A DNA stretch of 64,000 bases from Candidatus Anammoxibacter sp. Its GTDB lineage: Bacteria > Planctomycetota > Brocadiia > Brocadiales > Anammoxibacteraceae. Made by a program: the position numbers and the translations under genes. Shown here piece by piece: positions 7,806 to 16,505 of the stretch. The DNA is taken from the NCBI GenBank assembly GCA_021777105.1, contig JAIQZQ010000121.1:19761-83760 (forward strand). The letters run 5' to 3'. The number at the start of each line of letters is the position of its first letter. Positions within the stretch are counted from its first letter, which is position 1. The notes beneath the pieces were generated by a model. The model was not told the origin of the DNA. It made no database searches and worked only from the letters and a program-made list of their open reading frames with translations.

Positions 7806-10800
7806 ATGGCGTTTACGTTAGATACTTGGAAGGAATCAATAAAAAAGAATTTAAAAGGCGTCAGCGGTTTAATAAAGAAGTCCGGCTCCGGCTCGGTATA
7901 CGCTTTTGTCGCTTCGGCGGCTATTTTGCCTGTAATGCAGGCAATCGGGCAGCATGATTATACCGCGCTTGTTGAAATGACGAAACTTACATCGTCTTTA
8001 GGCACGAGTTTGCTGGCCTCTAAAATTGGCGATTGGGTTAAGAGCGCTAATGTTGAATATGATATTGCTCATGATATTAAGGATAACAAAGATTTAAGGG
8101 ATGAATTTGATGTGATATTGCAAGAGCTTGAAGCCTTTAAAATTGCAATGACACAGGTTGATGAAGCCAATCGTAAATGGTTTAAAGACACATTGAAAAA
8201 TGAATTGAGCCGATACGGCAATGCTCATAAGTTTACAACAATAGAAGGCGACGGCATAGTGGCGCACGGCAACAATGCAAAGGCTATAGGGCCGGGCAGT
8301 TTAGTGATTGACAGCGCAAACATTGCCGGTGATATGAATGTGTTTACGGGCAATGGCCAGGCGGGAAATAACCTTCAATATTTACGACAGGCTTACCTGG
8401 ATAATCTGTTTGCGGAGTGTAATACCCTTTCACTTGCCGGGGTTGACCCTAATGCCGCTGTAGATGATGAGGAAGTCAGGCTTAAACTTGACGCCATATA
8501 TGTGCCGCTGATTACTTTGACGCCCGAGATGGATGATAACCGTGATAAAAAAGAATCATTTCAAAAGAGTTTGCGCTGTTTTTCTGCGATTGATCAGCTT
8601 AATAAACATAAAAAACTTGCGCTTCTTGGCGAGCCCGGCGGCGGCAAAAGCGCGTTTGTTAGTTTTGCCGCGCTTTGTTTTGCGGGCGAACTGCTTAATA
8701 ACAGCGCGGCAAATCTTGACATGTTACAGTCGCCGCTTCCTGATGAAGAAAGGGATGATGATGGAAATAATAAAAAAATTCAGGAATGGTCTCATGGCCG
8801 GTTAGTTCCGGCGCGGGTTATTTTGCGCGATTTTGCGGCTACGGGATTGCCGTCGGTTGGGGTAAAAGCGACGGCAAAACATCTTTGGGATTTTATTGTC
8901 GCCGGCCTTATAGGAAGCTCGCTTGATAAATTTGCGGAACATCTTCACGCGGAATTGATGGAAAAAGGCGGGGTTATATTATTAGACGGCCTGGATGAGG
9001 TCCCTGAGGCCGATAACCGCAGGAAACAGATTAAGGAAGCGGTTGAAGATTTTGCAAAAGTATTTTGTAAATGCAGAATAGTTGTAACATGCCGGGTTTA
9101 CGCTTACCGCAATCAGGGCTGGCGCCTCGCCGGCTTTGCCGAAGCTGAGCTTGCTCAGTTTAAGAAATGGCAAATAGAGCGCTTCATTACAAACTGGTAT
9201 AAGCATTACGCAAAGTCGCGCGGCTCTAATGTGGATGATGCTATGGGCAGGGCCAGGTTGCTTGAGAACGCGGTTTTTAACAGCGACAGGCTGATTTGCC
9301 TTGCTGAACGGCCTCTGCTTTTAACATTAATGGCAAGTTTGCACGCCTGGCGCGGCGGCAGCCTGCCGGAAAAGAGGGAAGAGCTTTATGACGACGCTGT
9401 AAACCTGCTTTTGCATCTTTGGGAGAAACCAAAAACCGCTCTAAATTCCGAGGGTAAAGCGATAGTGTTGCAACCAAGCATTGCTGAGTGGCTTAATGTT
9501 GATAAAGGCGATGTGCGCGGGTTGTTGAACAAGTTGGCGTTTAATGCTCATAAGAGCCAGCCTGAGTTAACAGGCGCTGCCGATATTCCCGCGAATGATT
9601 TGATTGGCGGACTCATGCAGATAAGCCCTGACCGCGATATGAAACCTGGAAGGCTGGTTGAATATCTTAGCCAAAGGGCCGGGCTTTTGTTGCCGAGGGG
9701 TGTGGATATGTATTCATATCCTCATCGCACGTTTCAGGAATATCTGGCGGCCTGCCATTTAACGGAAGACGATTTCCCTGATAAACTTGCAGGGCTTGTA
9801 GTTAATGAGCCTGACCGGTGGCGTGAAGTGGCTTTTCTTGCGGCAGCCAAAGTCGCAAAAGGTTCATCCGCCGCTGTCTGGCTCCTTGTTGACGCCTTGT
9901 GTAGTCTTGAGCCTGATGGTATGCGGAAAGATTTGTCTGAAGTTTGGGGCGCGCATATTGCCGCGCAGATTATAAACCAGTGTATTGATGTAAAAAAAGC
10001 AGGAGATAAAAATCGTAAAAAAATCAACGCTTTGTCAAAATGCTTGTCAATAATTGCAGGCTCGGATATGTTGCCCGCCAATGAAAGAGCTATAACCGGG
10101 CGGAATATTGCGGGGCTTGGCGAACTTCGAAGCGAGGTTGTAACTACAGACCATATGCAGTTCTGTCTTGTTGCGCCTTCTCCTTTTTGGATAGGCGAAA
10201 AGGGCGGGGAACAACTGGTTGAATGTTTAAATTACAATTATTGGCTTTCCAGATTTCCGGTCACTCAAGCGCAGTTTAATGAGTTTGTTGCTTCCGGCGG
10301 TTATAAATCCGCAAAATACTGGATAGAGGCTAAAAAGGCGGGTGTTTGGAAATCAGGTAAGATAAAAGGCGTGTTTGAAGATGAATGGCGTGACTGTCAA
10401 CGTGTTTACTCTGCGCCTTTTTGCCTTGAAAATCACCCTGTTGTCGGCATAACCTGGTATGAAGCCTTTGCATTTGCGCGGTGGCTAAACGAAAAATGGA
10501 AGAGTGAGAAGCTCTTGAGCGGGCGCCTGAATGTGAACCTGCCGTCAGAGGCTGAATGGGAGAAGGCGGCAAGGGGTGGAGTAGATATAATGGAAAAGAT
10601 GGAAACCTATAATATAAATGAGGTTGCCGATCGCTCTCATGTGATTTTGAAGCCTAACAATAATGCAAAAAGGATATACCCATGGGGAGACCAACCAGAC
10701 ACAAACCGCGCCAATTACAGCAAAACAGGCATAGGCGCGGCCAGCGCCGTGGGTTGCTTTCCGCTTGGGGCGTCGCCATATGGTTGTGAAGAGATGGCCG

Positions 10801-11048
10801 GCAATGTGTGGGAGTGGACAAGGAGTATATATAAGGGGTATCCATATGACCCAAATGACGGCAGGGAAAAGCCGCCTGAGTCACAAGATGCTGAGCCGGT
10901 AGTTCGAGGCGGGAGTTTTTTGCTCGACACTGGTTGCTTGCGTTGTGCTTGCCGCAGCAGGCGCGTGGCTGCTGGCTTGAACCACGACGTAGGTTTTCGA
11001 GTTGCGCTGTCCCCATCTTCTCTGAGCTCTGAAGCCTCTGAACTCTGA
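7806..11048 (+). CDS. DGR target 2: NACHT-FGE/C-type lectin protein
   Basis: A 1080-residue protein. Residues 1-150 form a helical, partly hydrophobic N-terminus (VYAFVASAAILPV near 30-45) that I cannot assign, followed by a low-complexity strand-rich stretch (GDGIVAHGNN through MNVFTGNG, about 150-190). The NACHT NTPase has Walker A GEPGGGKS at 275-282 and Walker B VILLDGLDE at 390-398, followed by helical repeats with a RTFQEYLAACHL motif. The FGE-sulfatase fold begins near 785 and ends in the variable repeat (about 1030-1071). It shares its last about 90 residues closely with target 1 but lacks the phosphoesterase, so the pair share a sensor but differ in the N-terminal effector. ATG 7806 is chosen because AAGGGGTG lies about 6 bases upstream; an ATG at 7788 has no such site. 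Confidence 0.9.
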   Translation: MAFTLDTWKESIKKNLKGVSGLIKKSGSGSVYAFVASAAILPVMQAIGQHDYTALVEMTKLTSSLGTSLLASKIGDWVKSANVEYDIAHDIKDNKDLRDEFDVILQELEAFKIAMTQVDEANRKWFKDTLKNELSRYGNAHKFTTIEGDGIVAHGNNAKAIGPGSLVIDSANIAGDMNVFTGNGQAGNNLQYLRQAYLDNLFAECNTLSLAGVDPNAAVDDEEVRLKLDAIYVPLITLTPEMDDNRDKKESFQKSLRCFSAIDQLNKHKKLALLGEPGGGKSAFVSFAALCFAGELLNNSAANLDMLQSPLPDEERDDDGNNKKIQEWSHGRLVPARVILRDFAATGLPSVGVKATAKHLWDFIVAGLIGSSLDKFAEHLHAELMEKGGVILLDGLDEVPEADNRRKQIKEAVEDFAKVFCKCRIVVTCRVYAYRNQGWRLAGFAEAELAQFKKWQIERFITNWYKHYAKSRGSNVDDAMGRARLLENAVFNSDRLICLAERPLLLTLMASLHAWRGGSLPEKREELYDDAVNLLLHLWEKPKTALNSEGKAIVLQPSIAEWLNVDKGDVRGLLNKLAFNAHKSQPELTGAADIPANDLIGGLMQISPDRDMKPGRLVEYLSQRAGLLLPRGVDMYSYPHRTFQEYLAACHLTEDDFPDKLAGLVVNEPDRWREVAFLAAAKVAKGSSAAVWLLVDALCSLEPDGMRKDLSEVWGAHIAAQIINQCIDVKKAGDKNRKKINALSKCLSIIAGSDMLPANERAITGRNIAGLGELRSEVVTTDHMQFCLVAPSPFWIGEKGGEQLVECLNYNYWLSRFPVTQAQFNEFVASGGYKSAKYWIEAKKAGVWKSGKIKGVFEDEWRDCQRVYSAPFCLENHPVVGITWYEAFAFARWLNEKWKSEKLLSGRLNVNLPSEAEWEKAARGGVDIMEKMETYNINEVADRSHVILKPNNNAKRIYPWGDQPDTNRANYSKTGIGAASAVGCFPLGASPYGCEEMAGNVWEWTRSIYKGYPYDPNDGREKPPESQDAEPVVRGGSFLLDTGCLRCACRSRRVAAGLNHDVGFRVALSPSSLSSEASEL
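10895..11016 (+). repeat. DGR variable repeat VR2
   Basis: Gap-free match to TR 6332-6453 (offset 4563). Eighteen positions differ and all are adenines in TR. The nine template AAC codons read CTC, GAC, TGC, AGC, CGC, GGC, AAC, CAC, GAC here. VR1 and VR2 share the changes AAC to CTC at the first site, AAC to AGC at the fourth and A to C at 6450, but differ at most other sites. Confidence 0.97.
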
Positions 11049-11065
11049 CTCTGCTGTTAGGTCGT

Positions 11066-11185
11066 GTAGGTTGGGTAGAGTATGGCGAAACCCAACATAA
11101 AATACGGGAAGCAATATGGCGCGAATATGATTTGTGGCTGGATTTGTGCATGATGTGTTGGGTTTCGCGCCTCTACCCAACCTAC
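11066..11185. mobile_element. MITE-like inverted-repeat element, copy B
   Basis: A 120-bp relative of 5702-5822 with the same GTAGGTTGGGTAGAG ends and inner CGAAACCCAACA arms. Like copy A it starts about 50 bases after the variable repeat. The flanking DNA (GAACTCTGACTCTGCTGTT at 11040-11058) is also shared, so copy B may have spread with the 3' end of the target gene. Confidence 0.8.
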
Positions 11186-11211
11186 TTTGGCTTTGATTTC
11201 GCGTGTGCGCT

Positions 11212-11311
11212 CGTTCCAATGCTCTGCGTTTGAATGCATTTCGGACGCTCTCCGTCCGGTTGTTTGACGCAGAACGTCAAACAAAACGTTCCAACGCAGA
11301 GCATTGGAACG
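11212..11311. repeat. Inverted repeat with 19-bp perfect arms
   Basis: CGTTCCAATGCTCTGCGTT at 11212-11230 is the reverse complement of 11293-11311. An internal hairpin (TTGTTTGACG and CGTCAAACAA) makes a large cruciform-capable palindrome. No gene inside. Likely a small non-autonomous element. Confidence 0.75.
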
Positions 11312-11423
11312 GGCGAAATGGCGGCTAAAGCTTGCCCCTCCCCGCGCTTGTGGCTCTTTTTTTAACAAACGCGGGGAGGGGCGGTCAAGCGGGAGCGCAA
11401 AAATGTGAAGTGGTCAATTCGAC

Positions 11424-11451
11424 TTGACTATATAAGGGGTTATGGTATAAT
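11424..11451 (+). promoter_or_regulatory. Predicted promoter of the phd-PIN module
   Basis: TTGACT (11424-11429), 16-base spacer, TATAAT (11446-11451), about 35 bases before the antitoxin ATG; a GAAGGAG ribosome site follows near 11473. Such operons are usually autoregulated by the antitoxin at this site. Confidence 0.75.
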
Positions 11452-11486
11452 TTATTTTGTAATTAATTTCTTGAAGGAGTTGCAAA

Positions 11487-11705
11487 ATGATCATAGGCAT
11501 ATCGGAATTTAAATCAAAATCATTAAAGCTTTTAGATAATATTCAGAGATCGGGAGAGCCAATTACCGTGACCAAACGGGGCGCGCCGATAGCTAAGGTG
11601 ATACCTCTAAGCGGTCAATCTGAGGAGATAGATCTTAAGGGCTCTATCTCTTATCAGGATGAAGATATATTCGGCACGGGCGAGAAGTGGGACGCTGACT
11701 TATGA
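11487..11705 (+). CDS. Phd/YefM-family antitoxin
   Basis: 72 residues with the Phd/YefM pattern: GISEFKSKSLKLLDNIQRSG then EPITVTKRGAPIAKVIPL, a DNA-binding dimer fold, followed by a flexible acidic C-terminus (EDIFGTGEKWD) that typically neutralises the toxin. It has a strong ribosome site and overlaps the downstream PIN toxin by the four bases ATGA, giving translational coupling. It represses its own promoter in characterised relatives; that is inferred here. Confidence 0.9.
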   Translation: MIIGISEFKSKSLKLLDNIQRSGEPITVTKRGAPIAKVIPLSGQSEEIDLKGSISYQDEDIFGTGEKWDADL

Positions 11706-12097
11706 TATTGCTTGATACTCATATTTGGGTTTGGTATCTCAATCAAGATAAACGTCTTAAACAAAAGACCAAAAAGATAGTCGATCAATTCAGGCAAAAA
11801 AACGAAGCCTATATATCTTCTATTTCGATTTGGGAGGTATGCAAATTACATGAGAAAGGCAAGATAAAATTTTCATTGCCGTTAAAAACATGGATTAACA
11901 CGGCTATAACTAAAGGCATTTTGATACATGAGCTTTCTCCTGATATTTATCTGGAATCTTGCAGTCTTCCGGAATCATTTCATGGCGATACCGCTGATCA
12001 AATAATTGTCGCAACCTCGCGAATTTTAAATGCCGGGTTAATTACATATGATCACAAAATACTAAATTATGAGTATGTTGCATTGTTCCCTTTGTGA
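11702..12097 (+). CDS. vapC: PIN-domain toxin (VapC family)
   Basis: 131 residues of a PIN ribonuclease of the LLDTHIWVW subtype. Acidic metal-site residues are visible: D5 in LLDTH, E44 in SIWEVCKL, D in HGDTADQIIVATS and D in TYDHKIL. Full length for the family and intact. Paired with a Phd-type antitoxin upstream, a common pairing for this PIN subclass. Expected activity is Mg2+-dependent cleavage of tRNA or other RNA when the antitoxin is degraded. Confidence 0.9.
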   Translation: MILLDTHIWVWYLNQDKRLKQKTKKIVDQFRQKNEAYISSISIWEVCKLHEKGKIKFSLPLKTWINTAITKGILIHELSPDIYLESCSLPESFHGDTADQIIVATSRILNAGLITYDHKILNYEYVALFPL

Positions 12098-12154
12098 TTA
12101 AAAGAAGATTTAGGGGGCTTTTGAGGAATTTTTCAGGTTAAAGGAATTTTGAAT

Positions 12155-12502
12155 ATGGGATTATTAGATTTGTTTAAGAAAAAAGATAGCGGCAAGGCTA
12201 AACGCAAGGCTGCGTTGAGGCATGTGATGTTAGGCTCTACTTTGGCGGCAAACAAGCAGTATGATGACGCTGCGTCGATGTTTAAAGCGGGTATTGAGCG
12301 CGACGATGGGTGCGCGGAGGCGCATTACGGGCTAGGTTTGATGTTTGCAAAAAAGGGGGATGAAAATGAGGCTAAGCGTGAATATGAAATAGCCGCGAAG
12401 TTAAATCCTTCAATTAAGGCCGAGCTTGACAGGCTGGGCATTCCTTATGAAAAAGAGTTCAACATAATTGAGGAGCTGCAAAAGGGTAAAGGGGACGGGT
12501 AA
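12155..12502 (+). CDS. Small TPR-repeat protein
   Basis: 115 residues. A basic N-terminus (GLLDLFKKKDSGKAKRKAA) is followed by about two TPR units: MLGSTLAANKQYDDAASMF and AHYGLGLMFAKKGDENEAKREYEIAAKLNP. It probably acts as a protein-protein adaptor; the partner is unknown. ATG 12155 is preferred to the TTG at 12149 because AAGGAA lies 8 bases upstream. Its stop codon forms the first unit of a heptamer tandem repeat. Confidence 0.75.
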   Translation: MGLLDLFKKKDSGKAKRKAALRHVMLGSTLAANKQYDDAASMFKAGIERDDGCAEAHYGLGLMFAKKGDENEAKREYEIAAKLNPSIKAELDRLGIPYEKEFNIIEELQKGKGDG

Positions 12503-12588
12503 TTTGTAATTTGTAATTTGTAATTTGTAATTTGTAATTTGTAATTTGTAATTTGTAATTTGTAATTTGTAATTTGTAATTTGTAATT
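12499..12588. repeat. Heptanucleotide tandem array (GTAATTT)n
   Basis: About 13 perfect copies of GTAATTT, 90 bases in all, beginning in the stop codon of the upstream TPR gene and ending 20 bases before the 3' end of dnaA (convergent). Resembles short tandemly repeated sequences known from some cyanobacteria and uncultured lineages. A second array with a different 7-base unit is at 34148-34245. Confidence 0.97.
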
Positions 12589-12607
12589 GGCGCTTTGCTT
12601 GTTTTGG

Positions 12608-13978
12608 TTAACCTCGGCGGATTTCTTCTTTTAACATTGCTATTTGTTCTCTGAGGTCGGCGTCTTTGCAGGCTTTTTCCTTTATTTTTTTGACTGCGTG
12701 TATAACCGTGGCGTGTTTTTTGCCGCCAAGATGGTCGCCTATTTGTTGTCGTGATAGATTTGTCATTGTAGAGCCGAGGTACATTGTTATATGCCGAGGC
12801 AAGGTCACTGAAGTTGTTCGTTTGTTAGAGTGCAGTTCAGATGATGTTATGTCATAATGTTTTAATACTACGTTTTCAATATCTTTAAACGATGTTGTTA
12901 TCTTTTTCTTTTTAGGCGTGTTATCCTCTAACGCGTCTTTTGCCATTGTGATATCAACGCGCCGTTTGTTTATGTTGGATACGGCCAGCACGGTTGTAAG
13001 GGCGCACTCCAGCTCTCGTATGCTATTTATAAAAGTTCCGGCAATGTATTCAATAACCGCGGCTGGAAACTCCTTCTTTATCTTTTTAAGCTTTGCGTTG
13101 ACAATCGCCCGCGCGGTTTCAATATCCGGAGTTTCGATCTTTGCCACAAGGCCGGCCATGAATCTGCTTGCCAGGCTCTCTTTAAGCTTGTTGATAAATT
13201 TAGGGTGCGAATCGCTGGCAAAAACAATCTTCTTTGATAATCCGTGCAAGATATTAAAAGTATGAAGCAACTCTTCCTGCACGCCCTGTTTGTTTGCCAC
13301 AAAATGCACATCGTCGATCAATAGGACGTCAAGGTTTCTATATTTGCTCCTGAATGTTTCCAGCTTGTTGTTGCGCAACGCGCCTATAAATTCGTTTGTC
13401 CATGCCTCGGCGGGCAGGTAGGCGGCTTTTATGCCGTTGTTTTCAGATCTTATTTTGTTGTATATGCCTTGCAGCATATGCGTTTTGCCCACGCCTACCG
13501 AGCCGTGTATGAATAAAAGATTAAAACTGTGGTTATCCGGCTTTATGAGTTCAAGGGCGGAGGCGTGCGCCATCCTGTTGCAGGGGCCGACAACATATTC
13601 GTCAAGGGTTAGCTCGCGGCCTGGAGGCTGTTGGCGCTGCGCGCCGGTTTGTTGCTTGTCATTAACGTTGTTGTCTTGCCCGGCTTGTTTCGGTTGCTCG
13701 GCTACGTCTTCATTGTCAAAACTATTCCCGTCAACAGAGATCTTAAGATTGACTTTTGCGTCGGTTACGGCCTGGATGTTGTCCTTAAGCAGCGCTGAAA
13801 AGTTTTCGTCAAACCACGATTTTACAAAAATATTCGGCACAACTATATTTGCCGTGTTATTGCCGTAAAAAGGCATTTTTACATTTTTAAACCATAAGTT
13901 AAACCTTTCGCTTCCTATTTGTTTTTGTGTAAGGGCCAGTACGTTTGGCCAAATATGCGAGTTTGAATTGTTTATCAT
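12608..13978 (-). CDS. dnaA: Chromosomal replication initiator DnaA
   Basis: 456 residues with the full DnaA layout: domain I (IWPNVLALTQKQIGSERFNLWF), a Gln/Asn-rich linker at about 85-120, an AAA+ domain with Walker A GSVGVGKT (159-166) and Walker B LLIDDVHF, and domain IV with the DnaA-box helix-turn-helix near the end (LSRQQIGDHLGGKKHATVIHA). The signature normally reads D-H-S/T in this helix; here it is KKHATV. ATG 13978 (MINNSNS) is chosen since the frame upstream to 14134 lacks family similarity. It opens the replication origin and lies beside a DnaA-box cluster at 14298-14792. Confidence 0.97.
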   Translation of the reverse strand: MINNSNSHIWPNVLALTQKQIGSERFNLWFKNVKMPFYGNNTANIVVPNIFVKSWFDENFSALLKDNIQAVTDAKVNLKISVDGNSFDNEDVAEQPKQAGQDNNVNDKQQTGAQRQQPPGRELTLDEYVVGPCNRMAHASALELIKPDNHSFNLLFIHGSVGVGKTHMLQGIYNKIRSENNGIKAAYLPAEAWTNEFIGALRNNKLETFRSKYRNLDVLLIDDVHFVANKQGVQEELLHTFNILHGLSKKIVFASDSHPKFINKLKESLASRFMAGLVAKIETPDIETARAIVNAKLKKIKKEFPAAVIEYIAGTFINSIRELECALTTVLAVSNINKRRVDITMAKDALEDNTPKKKKITTSFKDIENVVLKHYDITSSELHSNKRTTSVTLPRHITMYLGSTMTNLSRQQIGDHLGGKKHATVIHAVKKIKEKACKDADLREQIAMLKEEIRRG

Positions 13979-14021
13979 TATGGTTCGTGTCAATAAAAAG
14001 GTAAATATGCGGGTTAGTAGG

Positions 14022-14197
14022 ACGCGGAAAGAAATAACTTGTGCTTTTTTACCTGCATCTTCAGGCCGGCTTTGCCCAATCTTCAATCGCCGAATCCTCA
14101 ACGCAGCTATGGCTGCGAATCCGGTTCGACTCAATCAGATTGATCAAATTCAACCTAAATCTACAGGCTAAAAAGACCAAGTTATTTCTTTCCGTGC
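14022..14197. repeat. Inverted-repeat element upstream of dnaA
   Basis: CGGAAAGAAATAACTT near 14024-14039 is inverted as AAGTTATTTCTTTCCG near 14181-14196. The inner part (about 14107-14185) resembles 55344-55423, sharing the string GGTTCG-CTCAATCA and ACC-AAATCTA, and the AAGACCAAGTTATTT end recurs at about 34962-34976. A non-autonomous mobile repeat is likely. Confidence 0.65.
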
Positions 14198-14898
14198 CCT
14201 TATTGAAAAACTGAAAGATAAAAACCTGAAAATGTGGCTTGTTTTTATCAATGAGTCAAATCTTATCAGTTGTAAAAATTTGTGTCAAAAAAAAAATCGC
14301 GGATAAATTTCTATCAGAACAGTAAGGAAAGAGAAATTGGTGTAAACCGTTTATCCGCAATTAGATTGGAAAAATATTTGTTTTTTGCTTGCCATAGATA
14401 AAAATATTTTTGTGATAAAAAGCCTTAAAAATTATTTCTGTTAAAAATATGGATACTTTTAGGATTTTCGTTACAACTGGAGCTTTCTAAACTAGATACG
14501 TGAAATATGTAATCGCTTTTTTTGTTGGAGGAAACATTACGAATTTCCGCGTAAAAATTTTTAATGGTGGATAATTTGTGGATAACATTTTAAACATTAA
14601 AAATATGAATGTTTTTTTATTTGTCTATTATGATTATCAAATACATTTAAATGATCGGCAAAAGCTTATTGCTCCGCGATAACTTGAATGCAAGAGATAA
14701 TGATCTTTGAGTAGGAGGGCAATAAAACGCTAAAAAAATCGCAATAAATGGACTTTTTATAAACATTCTTTCAGTTTCTATTTTGTGGATAAGTCTTTAT
14801 TGCATAGAAAAGCCTGATTTCTCTTGAAAAAAGCAAAATTATCCTAAATATTGCGGTCAAACGTGTTACGTCAATCGCAATAGGTATAGGGGGCTAAA

Positions 14899-14919
14899 AT
14901 CGGCAAATTTTTTGCCGAT
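14899..14919. repeat. Short palindrome
   Basis: ATCGGCAAA and TTTGCCGAT flank three bases, giving a 9-bp stem in the origin region. No clear T-tract follows within the first bases, so it is not called a terminator. Confidence 0.6.
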
Positions 14920-14975
14920 CTTTTAAGCTGTTTTAAAAAATATGGTCAATTTTCAGGCTAAAAATTTATAACCGG

Positions 14976-15054
14976 CAATTCAAGAAGCCTCAGCTTGGTG
15001 TGTAACAATTATCTATGTTTGCAGTTGAACGCGAAGCTGGGGCTTCTTGAATTG
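14976..15054. repeat. 79-bp inverted repeat near candidate origin
   Basis: Arms of 21 bases, 14976-14996 and 15034-15054, are reverse complements with one mismatch (core CAATTCAAGAAGCC). It may be a small mobile repeat or a hairpin near the origin. Confidence 0.7.
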
Positions 15055-15357
15055 TTTTGCTCCCTAACTGGGGTTTTGAAGCGAGGTGGAAACTTAAATT
15101 GAGAGATTTTAAATTCGCCCCCTATCCCATAATCACTCCTAATAAAGTGGAGGAGGGATTTGTCTTTTTAGGCCCGTTTTGGCATAAATGAATATTGAGC
15201 CGCTTGCCTGATCTGGAATTCTTCTTTATGCATGGAAAATAGGCTTTTAATGTTTAGGCAAGTTTGTTAATTTATAATAGATTTTCAAATATAAAAATAA
15301 CTTTTGTTGACTGGGAATGTTAATTTTATGCGCATCTATATATAAGGAGTGTTATTT

Positions 15358-15909
15358 GTGATTAAAAAGGCTTTTAAACTAGTCGCGGTTTTGTTTTTAA
15401 TGCAATTATTTATATCAGCCGGTTTTGCGCCAAATTACTCTAATTGTAAAGGTGAAGCGAATGCCGGGGGTGAGAAGAGTCATTTAATTAAAGATGGGAA
15501 GGGGTTAAAGATGGATGAAAAAGTGGCAAAAAGCGATGAGGAGTGGAAAAAGGTTCTTACTGCTGAACAATTTGAAGTTGCCAGGAAAAAGGGGACGGAG
15601 CCTCCATTTTCAGGCAAATATAATAATTTTAAGGAAAAAGGGGTGTTTTTGTGCGTTTGTTGCGGCAATGAGCTTTTTGGTTCTGAAACAAAGTATGATT
15701 CGGGCTCTGGTTGGCCAAGTTTTATGGATGAGCTGTCTCAGGGCGCGGTTAGGCTGCATGCGGATAATAGTCATGGAATGGTCAGGGTTGAGGTTTTATG
15801 CGGAAGGTGCGACGCGCATTTGGGGCATGTGTTTGACGATGGGCCTCCACCATTGGGTAAACGGTTTTGTATTAATTCATTATCGCTGAAATTTGATAAA
15901 AGAGATTAA
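15358..15909 (+). CDS. msrB: Exported peptide-methionine (R)-S-oxide reductase
   Basis: 183 residues. A signal sequence at residues 1-25 (basic start, then LVAVLFLMQLFISAGFA) precedes an MsrB domain. The structural zinc Cys pairs are CVCCGNE and CGRCD; the substrate site is SGWPSF; HLGHVFDDGPPP is typical; and RFCINS holds the catalytic Cys. It reduces methionine-R-sulfoxide in proteins, here probably in the periplasm. GTG 15358 is preferred to GTG 15349 because AAGGAG at 15344-15349 overlaps the latter. No MsrA partner is nearby. Confidence 0.93.
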   Translation: MIKKAFKLVAVLFLMQLFISAGFAPNYSNCKGEANAGGEKSHLIKDGKGLKMDEKVAKSDEEWKKVLTAEQFEVARKKGTEPPFSGKYNNFKEKGVFLCVCCGNELFGSETKYDSGSGWPSFMDELSQGAVRLHADNSHGMVRVEVLCGRCDAHLGHVFDDGPPPLGKRFCINSLSLKFDKRD

Positions 15910-15965
15910 AAAATAGGCGAAAAAGATGAAAAATGCAATAAAACAGGCCTTCAGCAATCTTATAG

Positions 15966-15994
15966 TTGACAACATTGCCATATTTTGATAATAT
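15966..15994 (+). promoter_or_regulatory. Predicted promoter for rplM-rpsI
   Basis: TTGACA (15966-15971), 17-base spacer, TAATAT (15989-15994), about 40 bases before rplM. Confidence 0.65.
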
Positions 15995-16034
15995 TGGCGT
16001 TTTATTATTTCCAGAGAATTAAGGATAGGTTTTT

Positions 16035-16472
16035 ATGATTACCACAAATACTTTTATAGCGAAAAAAGAGAGTGTTAAGCACAATTGGCATATAATTGAC
16101 GCAAATAACCTGATTTTGGGTAGAATGGCCGTCAAAATAGCCACTGTCTTAATGGGCAAGCACAAACCGGAGTATACTCCTCATGTTGACACCGGCGATT
16201 TTGTTATTGTTGTCAACGCTGACAAAATACGTTTAACCGGCAAAAAGATGAAAGAGAAGATGTATTATTTTCATACAGGATATATAGGCGGTCTTAATGA
16301 GCGCCCATTTGAGTGGATGATGAAAAAGTCGGCTGAGCGGGTTATTATGCTTGCTGTTAGAAGAATGTTGCCGAAAAACAAATTGGCGCAAAAAATGTTA
16401 ACGAAATTAAAGGTTTATCAGGGGCCTGATCATCCGCATGATGCTCAACAGCCTGAACCTTTAACAATATAA
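16035..16472 (+). CDS. rplM: 50S ribosomal protein L13
   Basis: 145 residues, full family length. Typical L13 segments: WHIIDANNLILGRMAVKIAT, LMGKHKPEYTPHVDTGDFVIVVNA, TGKKMKEKMYYFHTGYIGGL and AVRRMLPKNKLAQKMLTKLKVYQGPDHPH. It binds 23S rRNA early in assembly of the large subunit. It forms the usual two-gene operon with rpsI, 33 bases downstream. Confidence 0.98.
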   Translation: MITTNTFIAKKESVKHNWHIIDANNLILGRMAVKIATVLMGKHKPEYTPHVDTGDFVIVVNADKIRLTGKKMKEKMYYFHTGYIGGLNERPFEWMMKKSAERVIMLAVRRMLPKNKLAQKMLTKLKVYQGPDHPHDAQQPEPLTI

Positions 16473-16505
16473 TAATTTTAATAATTTTTTAAAAAGTGAA
16501 TAGAT

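Larger units (their letters stand above)
13979..15357. other. Long AT-rich region, candidate oriC
   Basis: 1.38 kb without a gene, upstream of dnaA. Perfect DnaA boxes (TGTGGATAA) lie at 14577-14585 and 14784-14792. Near matches are GGTGGATAA at 14566-14574, TTATCCGCA at 14351-14359 and CGCGGATAA at 14298-14306. A-T-rich tracts that could unwind surround them. dnaA adjacency and box clustering are the usual marks of a bacterial origin. Part of a dispersed repeat (about 14107-14185) sits at the dnaA end. Confidence 0.7.

Noticed and set aside
12499..12588. CRISPR array
   Set aside because: Units are 7 bases with no spacers and no cas genes in the window; it is a simple tandem repeat.
13979..14134. 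Extended N-terminus for DnaA
   Set aside because: The 52 extra residues derive from a repeat element and precede the normal family start MINNSNS; ATG 13978 is adequate.
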